A stretch of 64,000 nucleotides of DNA from Micromonospora halotolerans (GTDB lineage: Bacteria > Actinomycetota > Actinomycetes > Mycobacteriales > Micromonosporaceae): contig NZ_CP134876.1 of the NCBI RefSeq assembly GCF_032108445.1, positions 3,162,001 to 3,226,000 of the forward strand, given 5' to 3'. Numbering within the stretch: position 1 is the first letter of the stretch; the number at the start of each line of letters is the position of its first letter. The notes under the pieces were generated by a model. It did not search any database. It had not been told where the DNA came from and saw nothing but the letters and a program-made list of their open reading frames with translations. This document shows positions 1 through 9,121 of this stretch, in pieces. Made by a program: the position numbers and the translations under genes.

Positions 1-2
1 CC

Positions 3-1385
3 GTGAAGGCGTTCCTGGTCACCCGGGTGGGCGACGTCGGCTTCCTGCTCGGCATCGCCCTGCTCGGCGTCGGCGCGGGCAGCTTCCGGATCGCCGACGT
101 GCTGGCCCACGACTACCCGACCGGCACGCTCACCGCGGCCTGCCTGCTGCTGCTCGCCGGGGTGGCCGGCAAGAGCGCGCAGTTCCCGCTGCACACCTGG
201 CTCCCGGACGCCATGGCCGGCCCCACCCCGATCTCCGCGCTGATCCACGCGGCCACCATGGTCGCCGCCGGGGTCTACGCGGTGGCCCGACTCTTCCCGC
301 TCTTCGCGCAGGCCCCGGCCGCTTTGGCCGTGCTCGGGGTGATGGCGGCGGTCACCCTGCTGCTCGGCGCGTTCGCGGCCACCGCCCAGGACGACATCAA
401 GCGGGTGCTGGCCTGGTCGACGGTCTCCCAGATCGGCTACATGACCGGCGCGCTCGCCGTCGGCGCTCCCGCGGCGGCCCTGTTCCACCTGCTCACCCAC
501 GCCGCGTTCAAGGCGCTGCTGTTCCTGGCGGCCGGCGTGGTGATCCACGCCGTCGGCACCACCCTGATGTCGCGGATGGGCGGCCTGCGCGCCGCCATGC
601 CGGTGACCTTCTGGTGCATGCTGATCGGTCTCGGCGCGCTGGCCGGGGTGCCGCCCCTGTCCGGCTTCTGGAGCAAGGACGGGGTGCTCGCCGCCGCGCA
701 GGCCGCCGCGCTGGACGGCGCCGGCCCGGCCCCGGCCTGGGTGGGCTGGCTGGTCTGGCTGGCCGGGCTGCTCGGCGTCGCGGTCACCGCCTGGTACGCC
801 ACCCGCCTGCTGCTGCGGACCTTCTTCGGCGCGACCCGGATCCCGCTGGCGCACCCGCACGACCCGCCGGCCGTGCTGCGCTGGCCGGTGCTGCTGCTCG
901 CGGTGCCGGCCGCGCTGCTCGGCCTGGCCGCCTTCGCGCCCTGGTTCGCCGACCGGCTGCGGGTGCCGGCCGACGCCTCCGACGAGGCCGTCGAGCTGGT
1001 CCACCTCGCGCCGAACCTGGTCCTGCCGTTCCTGCTGCTGCTGGTCGGCGCGGGTGTGGCCTGGGCCGGCTGGCGCCGCGACCCGGCCGCCGACCCGGCG
1101 CGCTTCCTGGGTCCGCTGCGGCCGGTCTTCGCCCGCGCGTTCCGGCTCGACGACGTCCAGCACACCCTCGTGGTACGCCCGACCACCGCCCTGGCCCGGG
1201 TCGTGCGCACCGGGGACGAGCTCGGGGTGGACGGTCTCGTGGAGGGCAGCGGCCGGGCCGCGGTCGAGCTGGGCGGCGGGCTGGCCGCGCTGCACCGTGC
1301 CGCGTTGCCCCGCGCGGCGGCCGGGGTGCTGGCCGGTGCGCTGCTCATCGGCCTCGCGGTCGCCCTGATCGGAGTGGCCTCATGA
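3..1385 (+). CDS. nuoL: NADH-quinone oxidoreductase subunit L, 5'-truncated by the window edge
   Basis: This is the C-terminal 460 residues of the antiporter-like, proton-translocating membrane subunit L of respiratory complex I. The reading frame is open to the window edge, so the GTG at base 3 is not the true start; full-length NuoL is usually over 600 residues, so roughly 170 residues lie upstream. The conserved motif KSAQFPLHTWLPDAMAGPTP is at visible residues 57-76, followed by the SALIHAATMVAAGVY helix. PPLSGFWSKD is near residue 217. The C-terminal part matches the long lateral helix and last membrane segment of NuoL. Its stop overlaps the nuoM start (ATGA). Confidence 0.95.
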   Translation: MKAFLVTRVGDVGFLLGIALLGVGAGSFRIADVLAHDYPTGTLTAACLLLLAGVAGKSAQFPLHTWLPDAMAGPTPISALIHAATMVAAGVYAVARLFPLFAQAPAALAVLGVMAAVTLLLGAFAATAQDDIKRVLAWSTVSQIGYMTGALAVGAPAAALFHLLTHAAFKALLFLAAGVVIHAVGTTLMSRMGGLRAAMPVTFWCMLIGLGALAGVPPLSGFWSKDGVLAAAQAAALDGAGPAPAWVGWLVWLAGLLGVAVTAWYATRLLLRTFFGATRIPLAHPHDPPAVLRWPVLLLAVPAALLGLAAFAPWFADRLRVPADASDEAVELVHLAPNLVLPFLLLLVGAGVAWAGWRRDPAADPARFLGPLRPVFARAFRLDDVQHTLVVRPTTALARVVRTGDELGVDGLVEGSGRAAVELGGGLAALHRAALPRAAAGVLAGALLIGLAVALIGVAS

Positions 1386-2890
1386 CGTTCGGGCAGTTCC
1401 TGCTGGTCGCGGTCCTCGCGGTCCCCGCGCTGGGCGCCGTCGCGGCCGCCGCCGTCCCCGGCGACCGGGCCGGCCGGCTGGTCGGCACGGCCGCCGCCGC
1501 GCTGACCCTGCTCGCCGCCCTGCCGCTGGCCGGCGGCGACCACGGCTGGTTCGGTTACGGCCCCCGGCCGGCCGTGCAGGCCTGGCACCAGGTGGACGTG
1601 TCCTGGGTGCCCGGCCTCGACCTGCGCTTCCACCTCGGAGTCGACGGCATCTCCTGGCCGCTCGTGGTGCTCACCGCGCTGCTCACCCTGCTCTGCTGCG
1701 GCTACACGCTCTGGCGGGTGCCCGCCGGCGGCGGCAGCGGACGCGCCCTCGTGGCGCTGCTGCTGGTGGTCGAGGTGGGCATCCTGGGCACCTTCCTCGC
1801 CCTCGACCTGGTGCTGTTCTTCCTGTTCTTCGAGGTCGTCCTCCTCCCCATGTACGCGATCATCGCCGGCTGGGGTGGCGACGACCGGCGCCGGGCGGCC
1901 CGCAAGTTCGCCCTCTACACACTGTTCGGCTCGGTGCTGCTGCTGGTCGGCGTCTACGTGGTGGTCGCCGCCGCCGGCACCGCCGACCTGGTGACGCTGA
2001 CCGGTGGCGCCGGGCTGTCCCGGGGCACCCAGCTCGCCGCGTTCACGCTGCTGGCGCTGGCGTTCGCGGTGAAGAGCCCGCTCTGGCCGCTGCACTCCTG
2101 GCTGCCCGACGCGCACACCCAGGCCCCCACGGTGGGCAGCGTGATCCTGGCCGGGGTGCTGCTCAAGATGGGCACGTACGGGCTGATCCGGGTGGCGGTC
2201 GGGGTGGCCCCGGAGGGCGCCCGTTGGGCCGCCCCGGTGCTCGGGGTGCTGGCCGTCGCGGCGATCCTGGTCGGTGGCCTGGTCTGCCTCGCGCAGTCCG
2301 AGCTGAAGCGGCTGATCGCGTACTCCAGCGTCGGGCACATGGGCTTCGTGCTGCTCGGGGTCGCCACGCTCACCGCCACCGGCCTCCAGGCCGCCCTGAT
2401 CGGCAACATCGCGCACGGCGTCATCACCGGGCTGCTGTTCTTCCTGGCCGGGGCGATCAAGGACCGCACCCGCACCGGGTCGCTCGCCGAGCTGTCCGGG
2501 CTGCGGGAGACCGCGCCCCGGCTGGCCGGGCTGCTCGGCTTCGCGGCGGTCGCCTCGCTCGGGCTGCCCGGGCTGGCCGGCTTCTGGGGTGAGGCGTTCG
2601 CCGTGGTGGCCGCCGTCCGGCGGGGCGGCGGACTGTGGACCACCCTCGCGGTGCTGGCCGCGCTGGGCGGGGCGCTGACCGCCGCGTACCTCCTGCGGTT
2701 GCTGCGCCGGGTCACCCACGGACGGCCCAGCCCGGCGGTGGCCCCGCTCGCGCCGGGCCTGGCCGGGGCGGAGCTGGCCGCCTGGGCGCCGCTGGTGCTG
2801 CTCGCCCTCGCCGTCGGCCTGGCCCCGGCACTGGTCCTGTCCTACGCCTCCGGCCCGGTCGGCGCCCTGGTGGGAGTGGTGACCAGATGA
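1382..2890 (+). CDS. nuoM: NADH-quinone oxidoreductase subunit M
   Basis: This 502-residue polytopic membrane protein is the proton-pumping subunit M of complex I. It carries the family motifs FEVVLLPMYAIIAGWGG near residue 150 (with the membrane glutamate), KSPLWPLHSWLPDAHTQAPT near 230 (with the broken-helix lysine) and ELKRLIAYSSVGHMGFVLLG near 305. The start was chosen at the ATG overlapping the nuoL stop by four bases; the open frame extends upstream but only as a shadow of nuoL. It also ends in an ATGA overlap with nuoN, so nuoL, nuoM and nuoN should be translationally coupled at the end of the nuo operon. Confidence 0.96.
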   Translation: MTFGQFLLVAVLAVPALGAVAAAAVPGDRAGRLVGTAAAALTLLAALPLAGGDHGWFGYGPRPAVQAWHQVDVSWVPGLDLRFHLGVDGISWPLVVLTALLTLLCCGYTLWRVPAGGGSGRALVALLLVVEVGILGTFLALDLVLFFLFFEVVLLPMYAIIAGWGGDDRRRAARKFALYTLFGSVLLLVGVYVVVAAAGTADLVTLTGGAGLSRGTQLAAFTLLALAFAVKSPLWPLHSWLPDAHTQAPTVGSVILAGVLLKMGTYGLIRVAVGVAPEGARWAAPVLGVLAVAAILVGGLVCLAQSELKRLIAYSSVGHMGFVLLGVATLTATGLQAALIGNIAHGVITGLLFFLAGAIKDRTRTGSLAELSGLRETAPRLAGLLGFAAVASLGLPGLAGFWGEAFAVVAAVRRGGGLWTTLAVLAALGGALTAAYLLRLLRRVTHGRPSPAVAPLAPGLAGAELAAWAPLVLLALAVGLAPALVLSYASGPVGALVGVVTR

Positions 2891-4350
2891 GCCTGGTGCA
2901 GAGCGTGGACAACGTGGCGCTGCTGCCGGCCTACCTGGCCGCCGGCACGGCCGTGCTGGTGCTCCTGGTCGACCTGCTGGCGGCCCGGGCCGTCGCCACG
3001 GTGGCCGTGGCCGCCCTCGGCGCGGCGGGCACCGCCGCCGGTGCGGCGCTGGTCGGCGCGGCCGGCGAACGTCGCACCTTCTGCGTGGGCGCGGACTGCT
3101 CCTGGCTCTGGACCGGGCGGGCCGCGCTGGTCGCGGTGGTCATCGCGCTGCTCACCCTCGGTGTGCTCGCGCTCTCCGGCCCCCTGCTGCGCGCCGGCCG
3201 GGTCCCGGTCGGGGAATACTGCTTCCTGCTCGCCTGCGCGATGACCGGCGGCGTGGTGCTGGGCGCGGCCGGCGACCTGATCACCCTGGTCGTGGCGCTG
3301 GAGACGCTCACCCTGCCGCTCTACGTGCTGGTCGGGCTGCGCCGGGGCAGCCTGGCCGGCGCCGAGGCGGCGGTGACCTTCTTCGTGGTCAGCGTGGTGG
3401 CCACCACGGTCACCCTGCTCGGCGCGGCGCTGCTCTACGCGGTGACCGGCAGCGTCCACCTCGACCGGCTCGGCGCGACCTTCGCCGCCGAGGAGGGCCT
3501 GCTCGACGTGCCGCTCACCACGGTCGCCGTGGCGCTGGTGGTGGCCGGGCTGGCCTTCAAGGTCGCCGCGGTGCCGTTCCACGCCTGGGCCCCGGCCACC
3601 TACGACGGCGCGCCGCTGCCGGTGGCCGCGTACCTGTCGACGGCCTCGAAGCTGGGTGGCGTGGTGGCGCTGCTCGCCGTGGTGCAGCGGGCGCTGCCGG
3701 CGACCGTGACCGGCCCGGTGCTGGCGTTGCTGGCGGTGCTCACCATGACCGTGGGCAACCTGGTGGCGCTGCGCCAGCGGCGTACGGTCCGGCTGCTCGC
3801 GTGGTCCTCGGTGGCCCAGGCGGGCTACATCCTCGCCCCGCTGGGCGCGCTCGCGCTGGCCGCCGGGCGCACCGCCGACGCCCGCGCCGGGGCGTACGCC
3901 GCGGCCGTCGCGTACACCGTCTTCTTCGTGCTGCTGGAGCTGGCGGCGTTCGCCGCGGTGGTGGCGCTGCGGCCGGGCGACGGTGACGGCGGCACGCTGG
4001 CCGACCTGCGCGGCGCGGCGCGCCGGCACCCGTGGGTGGGTGGCGCGTTCGCGCTGGCCCTCATCGGGCTCGCCGGGCTGCCGCCCGGCCTGGCCGGCCT
4101 GTTCGCCAAGGTGACCGTGGTCCGCGCGCTGCTGGCCGGGCACGCCGGCTGGCTGGCCCTGGTGGTGGCGCTGAACGCGGTGGTCGGGCTGGCCTACTAC
4201 CTGCGCCTGGCCGCCACCCTCTACGCCGCTCCCGGCGGGGTCGCGGTCCGCCCCGGCCGGCTCGTGGTGGTCGCGCTCGGGGTCGCCACCGCGCTGGCCG
4301 TGGTGCTCGGCTTCGCCCCGCAGCTGGTGCTCGACGTGGCGGCCCGCTGA
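2887..4350 (+). CDS. nuoN: NADH-quinone oxidoreductase subunit N
   Basis: This 487-residue membrane protein is the third antiporter-like subunit of complex I. Typical elements are LAFKVAAVPFHAWAPATYDGAPLPV around residues 220-245, with the conserved lysine and the PxHxWxPD-like turn, and VRLLAWSSVAQAGYILAP near residue 300. It begins at an ATG that overlaps the nuoM stop and is the last gene of the nuo operon. About 147 bases without a gene follow before htpX; no convincing intrinsic terminator was seen there. Confidence 0.95.
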   Translation: MSLVQSVDNVALLPAYLAAGTAVLVLLVDLLAARAVATVAVAALGAAGTAAGAALVGAAGERRTFCVGADCSWLWTGRAALVAVVIALLTLGVLALSGPLLRAGRVPVGEYCFLLACAMTGGVVLGAAGDLITLVVALETLTLPLYVLVGLRRGSLAGAEAAVTFFVVSVVATTVTLLGAALLYAVTGSVHLDRLGATFAAEEGLLDVPLTTVAVALVVAGLAFKVAAVPFHAWAPATYDGAPLPVAAYLSTASKLGGVVALLAVVQRALPATVTGPVLALLAVLTMTVGNLVALRQRRTVRLLAWSSVAQAGYILAPLGALALAAGRTADARAGAYAAAVAYTVFFVLLELAAFAAVVALRPGDGDGGTLADLRGAARRHPWVGGAFALALIGLAGLPPGLAGLFAKVTVVRALLAGHAGWLALVVALNAVVGLAYYLRLAATLYAAPGGVAVRPGRLVVVALGVATALAVVLGFAPQLVLDVAAR

Positions 4351-4497
4351 CGGTTTCGTCCCCCGGTGGGCGGCCGGCACAGCGCGCTCACAGGAATCCC
4401 CAGCCAACTTTCAGCCATGAGCAGGATGGTTGGCGGGTACCGGTGTTGTTGAACCGGTCAGCGGGCCCCGCACGGCCCGCGCACCGAAGGAGCGATC

Positions 4498-5376
4498 GTG
4501 CATCACAACCGTCTCAAGACCGCAGCGCTGCTCGGCCTGTTGACCTCGCTGATCCTCGCGGTCGGCTACTGGTTCGGCGGTAGCGGCGGTCTCGTCATCG
4601 CCGTCGTCCTCTCGTTGGTGATGAACGGCGTGACCTACTTCTACTCCGACAAGCTCGCGCTGCGCTCGATGCGGGCGCAACCGGTCAGCGAGGCACAGTT
4701 CCCCGAGCTGTACCGGATGGTCCGGGAGCTCTCCACCCAGGCGGGCAAGCCAATGCCCCGGCTCTACGTGAGCCCCACGGCGCAGCCCAACGCGTTCGCC
4801 ACCGGGCGTAACCCGGAGCACGCGGCGGTCTGTGTCACGCAGGGGATCGTCGAGATCCTCGACTACCGGGAGTTGCGGGGCGTGATCGGGCACGAGCTGT
4901 CCCACGTCTACAACCGGGACATTCTGATCTCCAGCGTGGCGGCCGGCCTGGCCGGCATCATCACCGCGTTGGCGAACATCGCCTGGTTCATCCCGCTGGG
5001 TTCCTCCGACGACGAGGACGGCCCGAACCCGGCCGTGCTGCTGCTCACCCTGATCCTCGGTCCGATCGCGGCCACCCTCATCCAGCTGGCGATCAGCCGG
5101 AGCCGGGAGTTCCAGGCCGACCAGTCCGGCGCCGAGCTGAGCCGGGACCCGCTGGCCCTGGCCAGCGCCCTCCGCAAGATCCACCTGGGTACGCAGGCGC
5201 GCCCGCTGCCGCCGCAGGGCCAGCTCACCAGCACCGCGCACCTGATGATCGACAACCCGTTCAAGCGGGGCGGCGGCATCGCCGCCATGTTCGCCACCCA
5301 CCCGCCCATGGAGCAGCGGGTGGCCCGGCTGGAGCAGTTGGCCCGCAACGCCGGGCCCGTGCAGTTCCAGCGCTGA
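4498..5376 (+). CDS. htpX: Membrane zinc metalloprotease HtpX
   Basis: This 292-residue M48 peptidase degrades misfolded membrane proteins at the inner face of the cytoplasmic membrane. Two N-terminal membrane segments (about residues 8-28 and 30-49) precede the catalytic domain. The zinc motif HELSH is at residues 132-136, and the third ligand region [13 protein letters not shown] lies near residue 200. Further hydrophobic segments lie around 142-165 and 178-198. The GTG start is set by a GAAGGAG ribosome-binding site at 4486-4492. Length matches the family. It is a single gene closed by a strong terminator. Confidence 0.94.
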   Translation: MHHNRLKTAALLGLLTSLILAVGYWFGGSGGLVIAVVLSLVMNGVTYFYSDKLALRSMRAQPVSEAQFPELYRMVRELSTQAGKPMPRLYVSPTAQPNAFATGRNPEHAAVCVTQGIVEILDYRELRGVIGHELSHVYNRDILISSVAAGLAGIITALANIAWFIPLGSSDDEDGPNPAVLLLTLILGPIAATLIQLAISRSREFQADQSGAELSRDPLALASALRKIHLGTQARPLPPQGQLTSTAHLMIDNPFKRGGGIAAMFATHPPMEQRVARLEQLARNAGPVQFQR

Positions 5377-5389
5377 CCCGCACGGACCG

Positions 5390-5423
5390 ACTCCGCCCGC
5401 GTCCAGCCGGACGCGGGCGGAGT
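5390..5423 (+). terminator. Intrinsic-type terminator after htpX
   Basis: A perfect 15-bp stem (5390-5404 with 5409-5423) closed by an AGCC loop begins 14 bases after the htpX stop. There is no T-run, which is common for actinobacterial terminators. Confidence 0.8.
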
Positions 5424-5510
5424 GGTGTGTCCGGGCACAAACCGTTTCCCCCGGATACGCGACGGCGTTAGGGTCGAAACGTCTCTCACCCGTTACCTGG
5501 AGGTCGACCC

Positions 5511-6770
5511 GTGGCCGCACTGCGCCAGTACCTGGGCGTCTGGCGGATCCCCGGCGCCCCGATGCTGCTGATCCTCGGCGTCATCGGCCGGCTCGGGATC
5601 GGCATGACACCGCTGGCGCTGCTGCTGGTGGTCGCCGAGGTCACCGACCGGTACTCGCTCGCCGCCGTCGCCGGCGGCATCTACGCGCTCTCCGGCGCCG
5701 CGCTCAGCCCGATCGCCGGGCGCATCGCCGACCGGGTCGGCCCCACCCCGGTGCTGCTGGCCACCGCCTTGGCCCACCCGCTCGCCCTCTTCGGGCTGCT
5801 CGGGGCCAGCCGGTCCGGCTCCGGCAGCCTCGCCCTGATCTACCTGGCCGCCGGCGTCGCCGGCGCCACGTACCCGCCGCTCACCGCCGCCATCCGGGGC
5901 GCCTGGAACGACCTCACCGCCCCCGCCACCGGCCGGGCCCACCTGCGCAACACCGCGCTCGCCGCGGAGACCTCCCTCTTCGAGGTCGTCTTCGTGCTCG
6001 GGCCGCTGCTGGTGGCCGGCTTCGTCCTGGTCGCCGACGCCGCCGCCGCGCTGGTCGGCGCCGCCGTGGTCACCCTGGCCGGCACCAGCGCCGTCGCGCT
6101 CGGCCGCGTCATGCGCGGCTGGCGGCCGCACCCGCGCGAGCACCACGCCAAGGGCCTCGGCCCGCTGCGGGTCGGCGGCTTCCCGGCCCTGCTGTTCTGC
6201 GTCGCCAGCATCGGCATCGCCTTCGGCGCCGCCGGCGTGATCGTCCCGGCCTTCGCCGGGAACTCCACCAGCGGCGACCCGGAGAGCCTCGCCGGCGTGC
6301 TGCTCGCCGTCTGGGGCATCGGCAGCGCCTTCGGCGGCTTCTGGTTCGGGGTACGCAAGCCCGCCGCCAACATGACCCGCCAGTTCGCCTGGCTGCTCGG
6401 CGCGGTCGCGGCCAGCTTCGCCGTCTTCGCCGTGATGCCCACCCCGGCGGCGCTCGGCGCCGCGCTGGTGCTCGGCGGCGCCACCATCGCGCCCGCGCTG
6501 ACCCTGGAGAACACCCTGGTCGGCCGGATCGCCCCGGCCGGCATGCTGAACGAGGCGTACACCTGGGTGGTCACCATGTCGGTGGCGGCGAGCGCCGCCG
6601 GGGGAGCGGTGGCCGGGCTCATCGTCGACCACGCCGGCGGCGTGCCCTGGGCCTTCCTCTTCGCCGGGGCGGCGGTCGCCGTCGGCGCCACGGTCGCCGC
6701 GCTGCCCGGTGGCCCGATCGCCCGCGCCGAGGCCACCGCGGTACGCGCCGAGCAGTCACTCGTCGCCTGA
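5511..6770 (+). CDS. MFS transporter, substrate unknown
   Basis: This 419-residue protein has about twelve hydrophobic segments and the major facilitator loop signature [15 protein letters not shown] after the second helix (around residues 73-87), so it is probably a proton-driven exporter. The N-terminal part begins with a short cytoplasmic stretch ([11 protein letters not shown]) typical of actinobacterial MFS exporters of the AraJ/YceJ type. The GTG start follows GGAGG at 5499-5503 with seven bases of spacing. It stands alone between the htpX terminator and a small membrane peptide; nothing in the context indicates the substrate. Confidence 0.85.
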   Translation: MAALRQYLGVWRIPGAPMLLILGVIGRLGIGMTPLALLLVVAEVTDRYSLAAVAGGIYALSGAALSPIAGRIADRVGPTPVLLATALAHPLALFGLLGASRSGSGSLALIYLAAGVAGATYPPLTAAIRGAWNDLTAPATGRAHLRNTALAAETSLFEVVFVLGPLLVAGFVLVADAAAALVGAAVVTLAGTSAVALGRVMRGWRPHPREHHAKGLGPLRVGGFPALLFCVASIGIAFGAAGVIVPAFAGNSTSGDPESLAGVLLAVWGIGSAFGGFWFGVRKPAANMTRQFAWLLGAVAASFAVFAVMPTPAALGAALVLGGATIAPALTLENTLVGRIAPAGMLNEAYTWVVTMSVAASAAGGAVAGLIVDHAGGVPWAFLFAGAAVAVGATVAALPGGPIARAEATAVRAEQSLVA

Positions 6771-6811
6771 GCCCCGGGGATCAAACCGGCGCGGGCGGGT
6801 ACAGCCGCGGC

Positions 6812-6907
6812 ATGTTCCTTTTCTTCTCGAACCGGGTCGGCTGCCTCGGCTCGATCCTGGTCAGCGCCGTCGTGACCGTGATCCTGCTGCTGATCTTCTC
6901 GCGCTGA
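6812..6907 (+). CDS. 31-residue single-pass membrane peptide
   Basis: This very short frame encodes MFLFFSNRVGCLGSILVSAV followed by a leucine/isoleucine-rich stretch ending FSR. Residues 12-29 form one hydrophobic membrane segment. A TACAGC hexamer at 6800-6805 sits six bases before the ATG, consistent with leaderless transcription; no Shine-Dalgarno is present. Small proteins of the form FFSNRxGCLGSxLVS are, from memory, widespread hypothetical proteins in actinobacteria; function is unknown. A strong terminator follows 26 bases downstream, which supports a real transcription unit. Confidence 0.6.
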   Translation: MFLFFSNRVGCLGSILVSAVVTVILLLIFSR

Positions 6908-6933
6908 CCGTGGCCGGCCCCGCTCTGGTGGGC

Positions 6934-6970
6934 CGGGCCGCCGCCCGGTGCTGACCGGGGCGGCGGCCCG
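6934..6970. terminator. GC-rich hairpin terminator
   Basis: A perfect 13-bp stem (6934-6946 with 6958-6970) with an 11-base loop lies between the small membrane peptide and a remnant of a yajQ 3' end on the other strand. It may serve both strands. Confidence 0.75.
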
Positions 6971-6980
6971 ACGCCTGTCC

Positions 6981-7001
6981 TACCGGTAGTTGGTGAACTG
7001 G
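6981..7001. repeat. Left 21-bp direct repeat (copy of the yajQ 3' end)
   Basis: This copy matches 9123-9143 at 20 of 21 positions; the run GTAGTTGGTGAACTGG is identical. Read on the minus strand it encodes QFTNYR followed by TAG (6980-7000), exactly the C-terminus of YajQ but disconnected from any yajQ frame. It looks like an attachment-site or recombination boundary at the 3' end of yajQ. Confidence 0.75.
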
Positions 7002-7253
7002 TGAGATACCGCCTGCTACCAGCCAGAACGCAGCCATGATCATCACTGGGCCGTCGCCAGGCCCTCCGCCGACAGCGCCAGGACCTGATCGGTAGCCCGG
7101 CGGGTCCGGTCGTCGCAGGACGGCATGAGGTGGGTCGACCGGACCGCCAACGAACGCCCGCACCTACTCACGCTGGGCATGTCCCTACACCACCAGCCGT
7201 GTCATCGGGCGACCCTCGCTCGGGCATGACGCATCGGCCTCACCCAGGTGTGG
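7002..7253. other. Non-coding flank inside the island, nothing recognised
   Basis: No gene can be supported here. A 15-base word (GGCCGTCGCCAGGCC) at 7049-7063 recurs at 9005-9019 near the other end of the island, in the same orientation. The short frames present show no family features. Confidence 0.5.
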
Positions 7254-8042
7254 TTAGAGGGTCTTGACCTGGCCGCCGTCGAGGACGAACTCGGCGCCGG
7301 TGGTGTTGGCGGAGCGGGCGGAGGCGAGGAACAGCACCAGGTCAGCGACCTCTCCGGCCTCGGCAATTCGGCCGGTGCTGATCGCCATGCTCTGCGGCAC
7401 GACCTCGTCGAGCGCCTGCTGGGCGGTGACACCCGCGCCGGCGGCGAGGGCGTGCGCGAAGCCGCCCGGGCCGGTCCAGAACGGGGTCCGCACCGGGCCG
7501 GGTGCGACGGCGTTGACCCGCACACCGCGCGGCGCGAACTCCTCCGACAGGGCCTTCGTCAGGTTGGACATCGCCGCCTTGGCGGCGGAGTAGTCGACCA
7601 CCATCGGGAACGGCAGCCGGGCGTTGATGCTGCTGATGTTGACGATCGCCCCGCCGTTGTCCAGCAGGGCAGGCAGGGCCAGCCTGCTCATGCGCACGGC
7701 GCTGAAGAACGTCACGTCGAACGCGCGCGCCCACTCGGCGTCGTCGACGTCGAGGAATCCTGACCGGGCACTGCCGGCGCCAACGTTGTTGACCAGTACA
7801 TCCAGGCGCCCGTACGTCGACAGCGCGGCGTCGACGAGCTGCTGCGGGGTGTCCGCGTCGGTGATGTCGGCCAGCACCACGGTGGCCCCACGGGCCGCCT
7901 GGGCCTCGAGCTCAGGTGTGCTCGTACGGCTACTCGCCACCACCTGCGCGCCTTCGTCGAGCAACGCGGCCACGGTGGCCAGACCGATGCCCTTGCTCGC
8001 GCCGGTGACGATGGCGACCTTGCCCTGCAGTTCGAGATTCAT
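7254..8042 (-). CDS. SDR-family NAD(P)-dependent oxidoreductase
   Basis: This 262-residue classical short-chain dehydrogenase/reductase has the cofactor motif TGASKGIG at residues 13-20, NNVG at 85-88 in place of the usual NNAG, serines 137-138 and the active-site pair Y151 and K155 (YSAAK). The substrate is unknown. The ATG at 8042 is chosen over the upstream in-frame GTG (8048) because the GGGGAG ribosome-binding site at 8048-8053 overlaps that GTG and is five bases from the ATG. It lies 51 bases downstream of a tetR gene on the same strand, with a matching operator-like site between them, so it is probably the regulator's target. The pair lies in a repeat-bounded island. Confidence 0.9.
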   Translation of the reverse strand: MNLELQGKVAIVTGASKGIGLATVAALLDEGAQVVASSRTSTPELEAQAARGATVVLADITDADTPQQLVDAALSTYGRLDVLVNNVGAGSARSGFLDVDDAEWARAFDVTFFSAVRMSRLALPALLDNGGAIVNISSINARLPFPMVVDYSAAKAAMSNLTKALSEEFAPRGVRVNAVAPGPVRTPFWTGPGGFAHALAAGAGVTAQQALDEVVPQSMAISTGRIAEAGEVADLVLFLASARSANTTGAEFVLDGGQVKTL

Positions 8043-8059
8043 TACCACTCCCCAGTTAT

Positions 8060-8074
8060 TGACTGATCGGTTCC
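8060..8074. promoter_or_regulatory. TetR operator-like site upstream of the SDR gene
   Basis: The site TGACTGATCGGTTCC is an imperfect palindrome around ACTGATCGGT. It matches the reverse complement of the site at 8690-8704 at 13 of 15 positions and lies between the tetR stop and the SDR start. Such ACTGATCRGT cores are typical of TetR-family operators. Confidence 0.6.
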
Positions 8075-8093
8075 TAATTCGTGCAGCAAAAAA

Positions 8094-8669
8094 TCAGTCG
8101 AGCGCCCCCAGGGCGACCTCCACGGCGTTTTCCAGGAACGATCGGTCTGCGCGTGCCTTGCCCATCACCCGCAGACCCTGCAGGAACGCGGTGAGGAACT
8201 GGGCCAGCTCCCGCGGCTTCTTGTCCGCCGCGATCTCCCCGCGAACCTGGGCGCGCTCCAACGCCCCGGCCAGGGCCGACTCGATCTGACCCAGCGTGCG
8301 GGAGACCTGCTGCACCGTGTCCGGGTGCGTCGATCGCTCCGTGGCCGCGTTGACCACCAGGCACCCCCGCTCCGGATCGGCCAGGTCGGCCTCCACCAAC
8401 TCCAGGAGCACCGTTTGGATTGCCGGACGCACCTGCTCCGCCCGGTCCAGCACCTCGGTCAGCCCTGCCGCGTGGCGCTGGCAGTAGCGGCGAAGCGCCA
8501 GCGCGTAGAGCTGCTCCTTGGATCCGAACGCCTTGTACAGGCTGCCTCGGGCGATGCCGAGACCCTCCACGAGATCTTCCGTCGACGTCGCTTCGAACCC
8601 CTGGCGCCAGAACAACTCCATCGCGCGGTCGACCGCCGTGTCGATGTCGAACGTCCTTGGCCTGCCCAT
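8094..8669 (-). CDS. TetR/AcrR-family transcriptional regulator
   Basis: This 191-residue repressor has an N-terminal helix-turn-helix at about residues 28-47 (STEDLVEGLGIARGSLYKAF) and a C-terminal ligand-binding domain similar to the TetR_C families of actinobacteria. The start is the ATG beginning MGRPRTFDIDTAVDRAM, which fits the family length; the frame stays open upstream without support. No good ribosome-binding site is seen. Two similar palindromic sites, one just upstream of this gene and one in front of the SDR gene, suggest it represses both itself and the dehydrogenase. Confidence 0.9.
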   Translation of the reverse strand: MGRPRTFDIDTAVDRAMELFWRQGFEATSTEDLVEGLGIARGSLYKAFGSKEQLYALALRRYCQRHAAGLTEVLDRAEQVRPAIQTVLLELVEADLADPERGCLVVNAATERSTHPDTVQQVSRTLGQIESALAGALERAQVRGEIAADKKPRELAQFLTAFLQGLRVMGKARADRSFLENAVEVALGALD

Positions 8670-8689
8670 GCGACAACCATAAGGGCAAA

Positions 8690-8704
8690 GGAACTGATCA
8701 GTCC
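8690..8704. promoter_or_regulatory. TetR operator-like site upstream of tetR
   Basis: The sequence GGAACTGATCAGTCC is nearly palindromic about TGATCA and pairs as a second copy with the site at 8060-8074. It begins 21 bases upstream of the tetR start codon, where an autorepressor site would be expected. Confidence 0.6.
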
Positions 8705-9121
8705 ACAACTGTGGGGGCCGCCACCCGTCTCGAAGTACGGCGGACGTTGACACCCGCGCCACGGGGACCGCGGTCAGAGGTTCGAGTAGACGGCGGCCGA
8801 CCAGTCGCCGGCGAGGCGAGACGTCGGGCAGCGGCGAGGCGGTAAGGAAGCAGCCCTTACGGGGCCTCAGGCAGCCTGATCCCACCTCGTGACGGAGAAG
8901 CGGGTCTCGTCCGAGCCCGGCGCGCGTTCGTCGTTCGAGGGCTTTGCAGTGGTCTGCGCCACCGGGGTTCCGAGGGGTATCGGGTGCTCAACGTGTTGCG
9001 GTCAGGCCGTCGCCAGGCCGTCGGCCGCCAGACGATGATGACGAACGACGACCAGTGACGACGACGTTTACCCAGGTCACGAGATGTGACCAACTCCCTG
9101 ACCGGCCACGACGGCGAGGGC
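8705..9121. other. Gene-free stretch between tetR and yajQ
   Basis: About 417 bases carry no frame with family features and no clear hairpin terminator. The only structure seen is the 15-base word at 9005-9019 shared with 7049-7063. The lack of a terminator behind yajQ contrasts with the hairpin that sits next to the detached yajQ tail at 6980. Confidence 0.5.

Noticed and set aside
7049..9019. 15-bp direct repeat GGCCGTCGCCAGGCC at 7049-7063 and 9005-9019 as element ends
   Set aside because: It is inside the yajQ-tail repeats at unequal distances and in the same orientation, so it does not form insertion-sequence termini; it may be chance in GC-rich DNA.
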